From NCBI GenBank assembly GCA_936440205.1, contig OW387145.1, positions 29,019,075-29,083,074 on the forward strand: a stretch of 64,000 bases of DNA. The letters run 5' to 3'. Below, piece by piece: positions 10,712 to 23,847 of the stretch. Origin of the DNA: Lepidonotus clava. Its lineage: Eukaryota; Annelida; Polychaeta; Phyllodocida; Polynoidae. The position numbers and the translations under genes are program-made. Under the pieces are notes generated by a model that saw only the letters and a program-made list of their open reading frames with translations, ran no database searches and was not told the DNA's origin. Numbering within the stretch: the stretch's first letter is position 1; each line of letters starts with the position of its first letter.

Positions 10712-11330
10712 TTGGGTCACAATTATTATTTACTATGGTTCTATGTCTAACATTTATTGTAACAATTCATATTTAAAAGAATCTTAATGCAAACAAAAAG
10801 CACATATTTACATCATAAATCGTGATTTGGATAGATCCTAACATTTTCCTTTCTCATATCTCTATAACAGAATCTTCAAAGGTGGTCTTTACACTTGAAA
10901 AAATGAAATAACTTTAGTATAAATTATTTTGGCATTTTACATTATTATTTTTGGTTATTATTGGCTACAACGCTGATCAAATAGATGTTTACGAAAGCTA
11001 TAACATCTGCAGAACCAGTTGTTAGTTTAAAATGATACATTCTGACATGCCTTCCTGTTATGACCTAGATTGATGCAAAAGCTGTGCGAGTGAAGCTGGT
11101 AAGAGAACTTTACATTTGAACCACTTCATGCTGATATTTCAAACCTTGAATAAGCATAATACGATCCGTGAAATTTCCTATTGAAAAGGGTAATGTGTAA
11201 GGATAATATATTATATTTCCTACTCTCTCATAAGTATAACACTGTAGGAACGATGCAAGGAGATTCAATTCTTCAGCATTCATTTTTCACACTATCGCAG
11301 ATCGAGCGGGTTTTAGAATGGAAAAGCTTT
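10712..11330. other. AT-rich unique sequence
   Basis: Nothing firm. A 30-bp open segment at 11,069-11,098 lies between a pyrimidine-rich CTAG and a GTAAGA donor and could be a microexon, but so short a segment cannot be supported alone. Confidence 0.4.
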
Positions 11331-11339
11331 TTCCCCTGC

Positions 11340-11735
11340 ATTGAATCTGAGGGGCCTATCTCCACCCGGCCCTGGAGGGCCTCCAGTGTGGGATGGGCTG
11401 GAGGGATGAAGAATGCGAGAGGTCTATCACGTCAGGCAGGAGGTCAGAGGGCAGGGTAGGGTCCATCAACATCCATCAGATGGTCAAGGACCCCCGGCCC
11501 ACCGGCCAGGAGCAGCAGTAGTGGCAGCGCCGGGCAAATGGCTTACAGCGCCTGGAGCAACCGTGGAGGAGCCCCCACTGACACAGAACCCCACCACGGC
11601 TCAATTCTACCCACACAGAAAACTCCCTCTTTCCTCCAGGGTCAGAAGCGGCTGCATCAAAGTTCCCCTGTTTCCTCCTGCAGGGCTACAGGAGCCGGGG
11701 CCGCTAAGTATCATGACTATTAGGGACTGCCAAGG
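11340..11735. other. GC-rich island
   Basis: Strongly GC-rich against its flanks, with a 136-codon plus-strand frame (11,413-11,823) of Pro/Gly/Arg-rich composition. I see no start context, splice sites or known motif to support coding, and GC-rich sequence produces such frames. More likely a regulatory island. Confidence 0.35.
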
Positions 11736-11737
11736 GC

Positions 11738-13785
11738 GTTTAGACCTCGTCTTTTCCTCTCAGATTATTCCCTTTGAAATTCCAGGGGGAATTTCTATTG
11801 AAGAAAGAATGATTAGACCTTGATAAACGTAGCTCACTTTCTCTAAAGTAATCACCATCCCATTGTCCTTCATCAAATGTCTGAATTAGTTGGAGTAATT
11901 GAAGAAAATATCTAATATCTTCAACGGAAATTTCCACATTGTTTAGTGTATAAAGTCAAGGAAACGTAAGCATAGATCTATATAATATTATAATAATACT
12001 TCAATTCTTAAAACAAAGTTCTAATCCTTCATATATGGTTTTCATGATAAAAGACATCAAGTTATCGTCTCCTGTCAGTTATAAATAATGTACATTGAAC
12101 CAAGAAGCATTAAGCAATGTGAACAATCAATCATATTATTGCATCCGATTTGTCAAGTTCAGATCCCTTAGGAAAATGGTCTTAAATCAATCCTTGCGTT
12201 GGTGACAAACGAGAGGTTCACATTGGTACAAAGTTTTCTTTCAATACATTTTTACCGGATTTTGTTTGGATCTTTCCTTATTTCAACCTATCGTGTTTTC
12301 ATATGAAATCCGCCTATATTATGTGCACATTTGATACATATTAACCGTCCCCCCCCCCCCAACTAATAGCGCTTTACTAACACCCTTAGAAATATTGCCA
12401 ATGGCGGATGTGATAGGTCTACAAAAGAATAATAACTAGTTTATCGAATTGCTGCTTGCCTCTTCAAACAAGCAATGGTTCCCTACACTAGACACTAGAC
12501 CCAGCGGGTTCTCCTTCTAACATCAAAAGTGTAGACTATTATTGATGACTCATTACTTCTATTGACATCTTCTGCAGCTGGTCTCGCATTCCCCTAAAAG
12601 GTATTTTCAAAGGATAGCTAAAGAGTCTGAGTTTTTTCTCAATAGCCCAAAACTACTACTGCAGTATATGGGGCTTTCCTCTTCTCTGGCTCATCTCTTA
12701 CTGATTACTCCCTCAAAGTTCCAGTCCAGAAATGAACGATTCCCTTAAATCATGGCTGGGGCTCATTAACATGGTTTAGGCTCTCGTTAACATTGACAGA
12801 ACAGAGGAACTCTGTCACAATTGACCCACTTTTGTTACAAGCATCCCTTGAAGCTTCAATGATTCAAGCAAAGCTTTCCCGAATAAAAGGTTACAATTTG
12901 AAAAGATGGTTGAAGAATGTTGATTGATATTTTCTGTAGAGGAAGTTATTGGATTGCATGAAGATGTTTATTCAAACGCATTATACTATAAATATACTCT
13001 TTGGTTTTAGGTAAAGCTTGTGTTGTTACTTGATATATTATTCAAGGGCAAGGACGCAGAAAATATTGACATGCTATTAACCTTGTTGATGTTATAGCTA
13101 GAGGTGCAAACCTTAATAGCCAGTAGCATGAGAGAAAAGCCAATTAAGTTAAATATTTAACCATAATTTAAAGGCACACACTTTCCCTTGGTGCATTCAT
13201 AATCAAGGTGTCTTTTGGGTAGACTGTCGAATAGCTATAATCCTTTTCCTACTCACAGGCCTTTTGCATTGTAGTATATATTCATTCAGGATATTGACCT
13301 TTAACTTGTGTCCTTTATTCCTTATTCTATGTCATCGACCCACTGAAAGATCTTGTAACCCTGCAGGAAGTGGTAAAAGAATCCGTAGCAAAAACCATTC
13401 TTTTTAATATGTGTATGTTCTTCACAGTTAAAAAAGTTGGTTTGTTCATCAAAATGGTGCACAATCACTATTCCTGTATCCTTTAGCTGATGAGTCAATG
13501 TAACTGTATAATCTAACTAAAGTATAGGAAAACGGATAACTGGGTCTAAAGGTTCTTAACCTGGCTCAAAACTATGACCACCCACCTGTTCCAATCGAGG
13601 GTAAGTAATTAATTGAATCCCTAGACAAAGACAACATGGCCAAATCTCTACATTCGCCCTATGTATAGCCACTATTGTAATCTAAGCTCAAGGCTTAAAG
13701 TATTTTTTAGCCAATGCTCTGTACCTTTGCCATAGCCTATGCTCGCAGCAATGCAGAGATTAATTTAGCTTCATTACCCCTGAAA
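11738..13785. other. AT-rich unique sequence
   Basis: No gene or repeat recognised apart from a run of C at about 12,349-12,360. Confidence 0.45.
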
Positions 13786-13882
13786 GGTCTAGAGGCCCTC
13801 GGGAACCTTAGGGTATGGCCCTGCGGACGCTGGGTGGTGTGAGTACCATTACTGCCTCAGGGGGGCTTATTATGAAAGGACC

Positions 13883-13899
13883 AAGTGCCCCCTAGTGGG
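13883..13899 (-). promoter_or_regulatory. CTCF-like site inside a GC island
   Basis: AAGTGCCCCCTAGTGGG matches the core of the bilaterian CTCF motif (CCCTC-binding factor, reverse form GCGCCCCCTGGTGG) except for two transitions. It sits in a GC-rich island at about 13,780-13,940. CTCF is conserved in deuterostomes. Binding is an inference. Confidence 0.4.
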
Positions 13900-13939
13900 A
13901 TATGACTGAGGGCTAACGGCCCCTACCTCCGCACATTTT

Positions 13940-15680
13940 CTTTGGGATAAGACCCGCCACGAGATCTATGTTAGAGCAACCACATCTACGCCTACATCTA
14001 TGGAATAATATATGGAATATCTGGCATTGCACGTACAGCTGGCAGGCATTAGTGTATGACAATATTATATGTGTTCAACATAGTTTCAAAAAAGTAGCTT
14101 GATAATTGTCTGTTTTATCTATCCATCAATTTTGATGTAGGCCCATATTGTTTAAAGGCCGCTGATGTGCCGCTGATATAATACCAGAAGAAAAATTACC
14201 ATGTAAATAAACATGTTGGTAAATTCTTCCTGCCGCTATAGAATGTTTCCGTGGAGATGCTCAATACCGGCGGCGCATACTTTCGGCATGTAGAATACAG
14301 CCTTTGTGAGTTAAAAGTATACATGTGCCTTTATTATAAAATTATATAAGTGTGCCTTTATTAGTTAAAATTATGAAAATTGATATTGAACGACACATAT
14401 TACAGAAATAAAGCTAAAAAGAATTCCAATATTTATATCATGGTCACTTGTTGTACAGGTATGTTAAACTCTTAAGAGGTTTCGTTTAAAACCAAAGGAT
14501 GAAGGATCCTTTATAAATCAATAAAATTACATAGAATCTAAAACTTGAAGTATGACAAAGTAACGGCGGGAGGGGGCAACTGATTCCAACAATTCCCTTT
14601 AACTGTGAATACAACCCAATTACTTTACTGGCCCGCTCCCCGGGAAATACACATTTTTAGTTTGGGTCTAATGATACAAAATTGCATTCAATTTTCCGTT
14701 TCGGAAGGGAAGCTTTCTTCCTTTCATATCATGGGCCCCATTACACTTCCCCCGGCTTATCTCTGTTAAGGAGCTCGCGGTTGTTTGATTGATGGTCACA
14801 GGAAGCTGTAATTAAATCTACTTCCTGGTATACTACTTATACTGCTCTCTATACCTCATTATGCCCTACATCTTATCAGTAACTGTAAACATTACAAAGG
14901 AGGAAGTGAAAAACGTACACATTTGGAAGAAATATAAATTGCCGATGAACTTTACAAATGTCCAGATGCATGTTTGGTCATCTAATGTTGGTATTACTGG
15001 TGATAAAGAATGAATAATAAAGATATTGTAAAAAGAACTTGAAATATCAAGAGAGACAACTACGAATTTAAGCCCATTGGAAGGTACGTTCTCAGTCAGT
15101 CAGAAGGTCATGAAATTTAACAAAGGGGGTAGGCCTACATTTCTGTGCATACCACAAATTTAAATCCAGTTGATCAATTACTCGATCTTTTTCGACTTAG
15201 TTTTAAACAACAATATTATTCAAACATGGGAAATCAATGAATTTTGACGCTATTAGAATTTAGTATAAAGAGAGCTACCAATCACATTCACCACCAATTA
15301 ATTACCCACCTAGTTGATCTGAGACATAATCAGCTGATAATGATAATTGACTTCTATTGGATAGGCCCACATACGGACTCCGGGAAGTGATTAATAGCAG
15401 GAAGCTAACATGTGCCCCGCTATTAGCTTCCAGAACCTTATAACCCCCATAGAGGGTTTCTAAATAAGCTGACAAAGTATGTACCCCAACATTTAACACT
15501 CTATCCTACCAACACCTTGCCACGAAAGCAGGTAAAACCATCTTAACTCATCATAAAGCTGTTTATTCTATTTACCCTTTTTTTGCCCCATTTTTCTTTC
15601 CAGTGATGGGAGCTCCTATCAATTGTAATTTCAATATCCGGACGCCCTTGCTCAGGCTGGTTCATGTGTCTCAATTATTT
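13940..15680. other. AT-rich sequence with one Hox-Pbx type 10-mer
   Basis: TGATTGATGG occurs at 14,786-14,795, the consensus for Pbx/Exd-Hox heterodimers. Otherwise no gene or repeat is recognised. Confidence 0.35.
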
Positions 15681-15699
15681 CATGACGTCAACTCTCGTT

Positions 15700-15800
15700 T
15701 GTCATGTGGTGCTTGGTGTGGCCCCCGGGTGCTAATCAGAAGGAGCCAATATCGAGCAGTAGGGCGCTGGCCCCGAGCTGCTCCGAGCTGCTCCCAATGC
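15700..15800. promoter_or_regulatory. GC island with two GAGCTGCTC motifs 10 bp apart
   Basis: GAGCTGCTC occurs at 15,775-15,783 and 15,785-15,793, one helical turn apart. A CRE (TGACGTCA) lies just upstream at 15,683-15,690. Part of a window-wide set of this motif. The factor is unknown. Confidence 0.4.
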
Positions 15801-15983
15801 CCACCTGTTGCAGAGCAGATACCGGGCTACAGTAATCGAACCAGTGTTTTTCACACCTCCTCATCAAATCCAGTATGACTGGGGCATTTTGTCTTCTTAT
15901 GTTCCCTGCTTTGTCTGTAACCTTTGGAACGTAAAATATTTTCCAAAACCTTCAAATATGATTTGACATGTACCTGTATAAGT

Positions 15984-16174
15984 CAGGGGCGCATACAGGA
16001 TTTTCGAAAGGGCAGGGGGGGTGGGGGTCCAGCATTCAGGTTAAGTTCTAAAACAGCGTGCATTTGTACATACGCGTGAGACATTTTCCCCTCTTTTCCA
16101 ACAATAAAAAAAAAAAGGGGGGGGGGGGTGTCAGGACCCCCCCACCCCCAGGACCTCCTTTGGATCCGCCCCTG
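15984..16174. mobile_element. MITE, CAGGGGCG family
   Basis: Left end CAGGGGCGCATACAGGA and right end TTTGGATCCGCCCCTG are imperfect inverted repeats. ATAAGT lies directly outside both ends (15,978-15,983 and 16,175-16,180), a 6-bp target-site duplication. The interior has G and C runs and no gene. Tips of this kind recall hAT-derived MITEs, but hAT elements duplicate 8 bp, so the superfamily is uncertain. Confidence 0.7.
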
Positions 16175-16526
16175 ATAAGTATACATAAGATATTCATGAA
16201 GATAGAACGTTGCCAATCGAAAAGGGCTTTTGTACATTTGATCTCTGTTTTGGATGTTGATTTGCAATGGAATCTGACACCTTTTCGTGCATAGTGGACG
16301 GAACACTAAGTATAGTCTTTGGTAGCTTGTGGACTTGCCTAAAACCTGCCTAAACTGAACACAATATATATATTGGCTTACAAACCTCCAATGTTCGATT
16401 ATCCTTGACTCTGAATTCAATTATTTTGATATTCCATTCATGCTGGACTTTATCATTTAGTAATGGTGATGTAACAATTCAAAGTGCGTTTCTGGACAAG
16501 TAAAGAAGGCGTGATGGGACATTCAT

Positions 16527-16602
16527 AGGTGAAAATCACACATTAAAGTGCGGAAATAACCTTTAGGTAAAAATCACACATTAAAGTGCGGAAATAACCT
16601 TT
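16527..16602. repeat. 38-bp tandem duplication
   Basis: Copy 1 at 16,527-16,564 and copy 2 at 16,565-16,602 differ at one position. A recent local duplication. Confidence 0.9.
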
Positions 16603-16739
16603 ACATTCTACACTTTATATTTGATTTTGACCGTATATCTTAAAGTAACAATACCAAAACATAGACTCACGATACAGCTCAGATATCAAATCAAACGTTG
16701 CCTGACAAAAATATACGACAAAACGGGTATAGAATATCG

Positions 16740-16935
16740 ATGCTAAGCGGTCCGGTATGATTGCTGGTCACCCCTGCCTCATTGAAGGGGACAATAACCT
16801 AGCGGAGACGAGAGGCTGCTTGGGGGAGAGGCTGGGATGATTGATGGAGCCAAGCACTGCAGGCTTTGAGTAGAAGTGAAGGGGAAGGAGACTGAGTAGG
16901 CCAGCTGGACCGGCTGGGGCAGTCAGGGGTATAAG
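16740..16935. promoter_or_regulatory. GC-rich island with a Hox-Pbx type site
   Basis: TGATTGATGGAGC begins at 16,838, identical over 13 bp to the site at 33,250. GGACAATA nearby (about 16,788) fits a Sox site. An enhancer-like island by composition, function inferred only. Confidence 0.35.
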
Positions 16936-18015
16936 AAAGGGATCTATACAATGGCTATATCAAGTACTTGAGCACCAATAATTGAAAGAAAATATATTGC
17001 TGAGGAGGTGGAGATTCAATTTTTGTGAGACATATTGGGTTACGGACTTCTTATGTTGAAGTACTAGGTAATGTTAGTATGCTCTCATGGTTGGTTTCGT
17101 CAGTTGATTATATTATTGTGCTTCTTTGACCTTGTTATACATTCATGAAATCAACTGTGTTGAAATGATAATGTTTGAATTCGCATGGATTTTTTTGAAT
17201 GCAAGACTATATCATTATATTTCTTTGGTTTGAAAAATAATACGACTTTTAGTCTTTCAATACAGTTTATTAGATACCCTTGCTAGTCATAACATCAACT
17301 TAGATAATGAGATGAGGATGCAATGCCATCCATAGCTAGCATATCACAATAGTTGTATTAGAATATACTAGATGTGGAAATAAAACATACATTTTCATAA
17401 CATGGACAAACACTATCATAAGTACAGTCATCTACAAACGACGCTAGTTTCATTTTACCACTTTAGCATTGTTGTGTGAATACAATCATGTTATTTTTTA
17501 TTGTTAGCATATTCTTCTTGCATTGTCCCTCAGGAAGAAACTTTCCTTTTCAATTTAATTCACCCTACAGTTGAGATTGTGAGAAGGGAATACTATGTGC
17601 ATGTTAAATCACCCCAAAGGGTTACACATTCAAAATCTTAAATCCCAATATCTACAGAAACAAACAAAAACTCCTAAAGGAGGGCGCCCAGGGACATTCC
17701 ATAATGAAATATAAACACGTGATGGAAGCATACAACTATATCGAAGTGATACAGATGTAAAATGACAGCCTCGCCTAGAGCACCTGTCAGGGTTACAGGG
17801 CCCTGATCCTCTCTCCACCACCTCCCTTCCATTCCCTCCCTCCCGAATCCTCATCCAATACCCATCGCTATCCTGCCTGAGCTACCAATACTAGCATCCA
17901 GGGTCCTTTCTCCCAAACCCCAGGCAATTGCCAATCTTCTAGGAAGAAAAAAAAGGAACGTGTTTCCTCCTCTTTAAGTAGACGTTATATACTCGTCTCC
18001 CTTCTGTCACATTCC
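16936..18015. other. AT-rich sequence, nothing recognised
   Basis: No exon, repeat or RNA gene supported. Confidence 0.45.
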
Positions 18016-18029
18016 TAGACGGAATCGAT

Positions 18030-18130
18030 CGTGTCAACGTTGCCCTGGCCGGGCGCCAGCCCCCCAGCGCCCACAGCGCCTCTGGTGGTCGATGGGGGGC
18101 AGGCATTAGTGTTTATGGCGCCGGGAAAAG
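18030..18130. other. GC-rich island
   Basis: GC-rich, with AGCGCCTCTGGTGG at about 18,075, which is like a CTCF core but one base short. No coding evidence. Confidence 0.3.
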
Positions 18131-21120
18131 AGGGAATAAATCTATGACAGAATGATGGAGTTGTGACAGTAGTAGAAAGAGATATATGCCGTCCGTCTCA
18201 TATGTGTATTTAGAGTCAATTTGCGAATCCCTGCTGGTTACTGATAGAAGACATTATTCGTTGTTCAACCGGGAACATAGAAAGTAATTGTATGGTGTTG
18301 AGATGAATTTTATGCATTGTTACGCTGGCGATAAAAAAACTGCACTTCAGCAAACAATAGGTACACCAAAAATATAAAGGGTATCCATATTACAAAGGTG
18401 CAAAGTAATCGGAACGTACTAATCCAACAAAGGCAACGTTCTTATATGCTTCATTTAAAAAAAAAGTTAACGGCGAATGAACTATTGTTACATGGTGTTT
18501 GTTAAGCCTGGTTTGCTCTGGCGGGAAATTGTCTTTACAAACCACACATTCTAAATAAAATAGCACTCTCTGGATGTGCACTTATCTCTCCAAAGGCTAT
18601 ATCTACGGAATACGACAATATGCACATCACCTTACTGAGAAGTTCTTTCAAATAAGAAACAAAGATAACCAACATAAACGTGCGGGCGCTAATAATGAAT
18701 ACGATGTGTAGGGAGAAAAACAACTATATTCATAGATGTAACACACCATATGACCCCGTTAGGAAAATAACTGCATAATCTAAAGTAGCGATGGTTTATT
18801 CCAATTTTGCTAAGAGAAGTAGAACATGCTCAATATGCAACGTAAAAAAGGTCAAAGGATAGAAAAAAAAAGCAAAGGTGCAATACATAATGAATTATGG
18901 TGGAAATTGAGTCTGTCCCTTCAGGATAAACTCTGGAGGTTTGTATAGCCTGCACTCTGCACCCGTAATGCTTTGGCTGGGTTCTGCAGGGGGCAAAGAG
19001 CTTGCTCCATGCTGTTACCTGATCTTATACAATAACAGCTAATGGGAGATTAGTCAATATAGTAAGTGAAAACTGTCGATAGGACCAATGACTATTAGCC
19101 TATTACGGCGGGTGCGGCAATAAGCAGATCTATCCAGGGACGGGCGGGCGCCGAATGCCAATTTCCGGGGACCGTACTCTGTCACTACACAAGGTTCTCC
19201 CACACCTTTTTATAGTATTCTAGTAGCAGTTTTCATCCCCACCTCGACAGGAGTGATGTAACACCATACTCAGATCTCCGGTTGTATTTGAGAGATGAAA
19301 TTGCGGAAATAAAACTTAATTGTGTCGTGGTCAGGGATGTAAGTCAAGGACAGCGAGAAAACTGGAAATACCATGGAGAAAATCTGAATGTATCCTAACA
19401 TGCTGTAAAACATGGTATGAATATGAAATTCTGAAATCAATCTTTGAAGACGTGAGAGAGAACAAATCGGAAATCTTACATCCCTGCGTGGTAAACAATA
19501 TTAGTTTCTATGCATTAGTTCTTAATGTTTTAAAAAAGAACATGTAAATTGAGTTGAATTGGACTGAGGAATTATCTAAACATTTCCTCTATCGCAATTA
19601 TAAGGACTCTAAAAAGAGAATAAATACAAGAAACCTATACAAGGCTAATCTTGTTGGCAACCTTCACTGATAATAATGATGCTGAAAATTCATTACTGTT
19701 CTTAATAAATGCTGACGATTACTTGGGAAATTTAGAAAAATATGTACACATTTCCTGGAACGACATGTATAGATACACACGGGAAAATCAAATCTTTGTA
19801 TTGGAAAAGCTACTGTCATGATAACAGCAACATTTGCATTTGACTCTAGGTCTATTTTCGAGAATGATATATCTTTGGAGTAAATCCAGATTAATCCCAA
19901 TTCATTAAGACAAGTTAATCGGTTCTATTTAGAGGATCGCTATTGATCATTTTCAGACATCAATTATAATAGGTTTGAGATAAGACTGTTACTCTCATTA
20001 TTAGCCTTCTATTATGATACTTAACAGCTTAATGTAACTGTTGACAAGGAAACAACGCTGTAATCGATCCTAACAATTGCAAAGTAATTGGTGAAATTTT
20101 AATCTTGGGACTAGATAGATAAATAACCGCCAATGTAGGTAATATTCAAATGGAGAAGGCAATGTCTCAGTTTGTTCATAAATGTCTAAGTGTTCTAAAC
20201 AAAATTAATGCAACCAATTGCTAAAGGAGGTTGTGCAGTAATATTAAAGCTATGATAAGGGGGTCATAGGATTTCAAGACCCCATGTTTACAGGTTCTTA
20301 AGGAAGTTAGCCTTGTGGTGTTTGACACTTATCTGAAGTAAAAAGAGGTCTAAGAATTGTACTAAATTTCCACTTATTTTTCCTTTTGTACTTTCTGGCT
20401 GCTTAACCGAATTATTGGGAGGGAGGGGAGGGGTGGTCCTAGGAATGAAAGACATTCATATGCTTGAATAAATATTCAAAATAACTTATTCAAGAAGTAT
20501 CAAAACATGTTATTCTCGCACTTTCAGGAGCCACCCATACTCTCCATGCGCCTACTGACCATCACAGGAGCATAAACACATTTCCAGGAGTGATCCTCAA
20601 CTTAATTAGTAATCTTTAGCCCCCAGAAAATGTCTCCCCTGTTCGTGACTAGACATTTGGACATTTCTTCAGATGAAATAATACGTTACAGTTTTGCATC
20701 ACAAAGCAAAACAAATAAGACATCATAATTGGTTACTTTATGACATCAGACTATATAGGCCTATCATAAATGGAATATTACGTTCTTTATATATCGACAT
20801 TTGTAGAGTTTCTCCATTATGATATCGCATGTAATGTAACATGGCTGTTATACTTGAATATTGATGTCCTGGTTTCATGTCTTTCAGGTGTAGCAAAACA
20901 TTGCAACGTGACTTCAGCAAGTGACATGCATTAATTGCTCATAATAACGGGTATGCATTTTTATTATCCCATGTGAAATTCTCATTCATTTTCAAATAGA
21001 TAATCATAATTTCTTTCTGATAAGAAGTCCCTTTAATCATTCAATTAAACTAATGCCAAGAGCTGCAACCTGAGCGTTCTTCTTTTGAGCGTTATATAGT
21101 TATTGTTCTGTTTAATACAG
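18131..21120. other. Unique AT-rich sequence with a small GC patch
   Basis: A GC-rich patch lies at about 19,110-19,180. GAGCTTGCTC at 18,998-19,007 fits a p53-type half site and is one base longer than the GAGC-W-GCTC motif found elsewhere. No gene supported. Confidence 0.35.
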
Positions 21121-21230
21121 GCAAACATGGAATATAATGTGAACATGAGAGAGCGTTGTCGCAGCCATACCCCAGACTACTGCCCTGTCACAAACTCCAT
21201 CTTCAGTATTCATAGAACTACGAGACCTCG
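21121..21230 (+). CDS. Candidate exon with good splice sites, protein unknown
   Basis: A pyrimidine-rich acceptor ending TTTAATACAG (to 21,120) and a near-consensus donor GTAAGTAAT (from 21,231) bound a 110-nt segment. One of the three frames is open throughout, reading ANMEYNVNMRERCRSHTP and ending TTRPR with two bases left over. The internal ATG (21,127) has A at -3 and G at +4, a strong Kozak context, so translation could start here. The peptide resembles nothing I know, and a noncoding RNA exon is equally possible. The splice-site pair is the main evidence. No partner exon of matching phase was confirmed nearby. Confidence 0.3.
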
Positions 21231-22410
21231 GTAAGTAATTTGGTCTTTATTCTTCCTGTTTTCCTTATGCCACCTTCGTTTCCAAGTAAACGCCGGTTCA
21301 GTAGAAGGTAGAAAGAAAGAATACTTTCTTCCACGAGCCTTTATGTCCGAGATCTGACCATTGCAATTACTTGTTTCTTTCCTCCATAAAGTATATCAAA
21401 AGCAAATAGATAACTAATGCTTAAACGATCTACAAATTATCTAGGTCCCATGCGCACCATACCTATGGCTTAGCAGAATGATATCATTCAAGAGATGATT
21501 GATTTTAAAATAACATAGTGGCTTTTTTGAATTATGAATGGTATAAATCCTACCCATTATCTTAATGATATATCCCTGTTATTTAGTTTCTGGTAAGAGT
21601 TATTACGAAACATCGCACAATGAAAACATTCATTGAGGCTTGATAAAAAATGCCTACCTTAAAATTGTCTCCGATGTTTGAACGTACAACAATGCCAAAA
21701 AGGCCCAATCTTCTACAATTGGGTACTTCCAAATTTTCTTATTACATAAATATATTATGATTATGTCACCATTTTATCTACCTATTTCCCACGAGACTCA
21801 TCAGTACAAATGTATGTTTAAGATAGCATTGCTGAAACATCAACGGCTCGATTCAGCTATCGAGGATAACACTGCAGTCGTGTATTACCAAAGGCGAGTA
21901 AAGCAATTCCTGCGCTTGTCAATATGGGTCAACTGTTGTAGCTTGCTTCTCGTCGGTCAATAATATGGTCATGCAAGAGGGTACACGTGCCTAAGTAAGT
22001 CACCAAGGAGACGGAGACTCAGGGTGGATCTTGGTAAAGGACGTGTGGTGCTCAAGGGTAAGTGGATCTTTATCTTTGATATCAGGCGATTTTACTGAGC
22101 AATGCCGTGAAGATAATTATAATGATCTATTTCTTGGCTGAAAATTGTTGACCATTATCCTCTAGAGTTAACTCTAGATTTGGAAAAGAAATTTATTTGG
22201 AAGCTGCAAAAAGTACTGTTTAATAAGCCCATCCCAGGCCAGTTTACACCAACATCAAAGTTTACCATGAAAATTCTTTCAAAACTGCCTGCGTGCTTCT
22301 TCCAATGAAGACAGCATAAAACGGAAAAAACAAAATCAATTTGGTTGACGAATTGCTCCTAACATTTATGAAATGCAGCTTTGGCCTATATATTGGCCTT
22401 TTCTCCATAG
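21231..22410. other. Unique sequence, nothing firm
   Basis: Two further donor-like GTAAGT strings occur at about 21,994 and 22,059, without convincing upstream exons. Confidence 0.35.
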
Positions 22411-22684
22411 TACCCAAGGTTAAAGCCTGTCAGCCAAACCTATAATGTCCAACTCTATTATACCCTGAAATACAGCATTGTGATTGGCTGGAAAACCTGC
22501 AAATCTGTCAACTGGTAAAATCTAGGAAATCATAATGTTTTATCAGCACTTGGGGATACAGACAAATATAATTCTTGCTTATTTCACTAAACTCTTGGAG
22601 ACAAGGATGACTTATATAGTAATTTTGTCCAACCCTTGTCCAAACCTGGGATATACCCAACGTGGGATGGGCTTATTGATGCTC
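22411..22684 (-). repeat. Dispersed repeat A, copy 2 (inverted)
   Basis: The reverse complement aligns with 6,877-7,152 end to end at roughly 80% identity by eye. The short frame at 22,535-22,822 overlaps it and is not supported as a gene. Confidence 0.7.
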
Positions 22685-23847
22685 ATGATGCACGATACAT
22701 ATAAAATTCTTCTGAAACATAATTATATATCGTTGAAACATGTTGATCATGCCACTTTATTGATTTTTCTTTTAATAAATCTTCACAACACCTGTCCACC
22801 AGTCAGTCGTCGAGTTGGATAATTATATTCTCTTCACTTTTCATAGTTATATTACTTATAATGATATTAAGAGTATGATTATCTTGTCCTGTTAATCATG
22901 GCTCTGTCAAGCAGTGCCCATGGACTAGTTGGCAAAATGATTAAATATATTTCATCCTGTCTATGTTCTTTAAGGATAAAAGAATATTACCGGAATTTTC
23001 AGTTATCTTCTTCCTGGATGTACCAAACACAATCTCCCGTGCACAAAATAATCCGAGGTTCTGATTTGAATTCATACAAGCACAAATGGGTTGCTTTTTA
23101 ACAATACGAAGGGGGCTGATTATATTGCCTGGCAATGCCAACACGTGGACGGTATAGCGCACAGAGTGAGTGGTGATTGAGACGTTGACAGGCGAGTTAT
23201 TACTTTACGGCTGCAGGTTACAGCCGGGAAGCGGCTCACCTTATGCTACCTGATGTGACGGCAGGTGAGATGGGCGTCTCATATGTGGACCTGCACCATC
23301 CCTGTCTATTGGAGAATAAAACTCTGGGGATACGGTGGGACGGGATATAGACCTACTTAGGTGTCAGGCGGGACAGTTCTCATGTGTACGATTTTACGGT
23401 ATAGATGCTCATGTAGATGTAGGAAGCTGATACATTATTGGTCTGCAGCTAGTATACAAAGCATACTGATCGGTGAATGAGTGTTTGAATTGACCCAGCG
23501 AATGATATGACTTTTTAAATAATCAAAGTTTGGAGTAATTGTATGTTGTTGCACTCAACTGTTGCTCTTAAGCTGGTGAAAATGTTACCACAGAACAATG
23601 TATGATCTGATATCACGTATGTAGGTAAATTTTACATACGTACATTCATACAGGTACCAGTGTGAGTCAAAGGATGCTTTCATCAAACTCCCTTTTATTT
23701 ACAGTTCCAGGTTTTATCTTTTGAAATGTTTCAGGACAGCCTTCTCTATTTACCAGAAGAAGAATAGCACACATATAACACTACAGACCTGTCGATGGTT
23801 TTAATCAATAGAATGTACCCTGCAAAGACGTGAGAGTTAACGGCTCT
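22685..23847. other. Mostly unique sequence with a GC island at about 23,110-23,345
   Basis: In the GC island both strands show open frames between splice-like sites (plus about 23,217-23,265, minus 23,240-23,305). Because the two overlap on opposite strands, at most one can be real and both may be chance. Confidence 0.3.

Noticed and set aside
11413-11823. 136-codon plus-strand frame
   Set aside because: Lies in a GC-rich island, Pro/Gly/Arg-rich, overlapped by other open frames, no splice or start evidence and no known motif.
18070-18095. AGCGCCTCTGGTGG as a CTCF site
   Set aside because: One base shorter than the CTCF core, so only noted as similar.
23217-23305. Overlapping exon candidates on both strands with decent splice sites
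   Set aside because: Opposite-strand candidates exclude each other and show how easily GC islands create such patterns. The minus one would be phase-compatible with 30,104-30,168, but the evidence is too thin.
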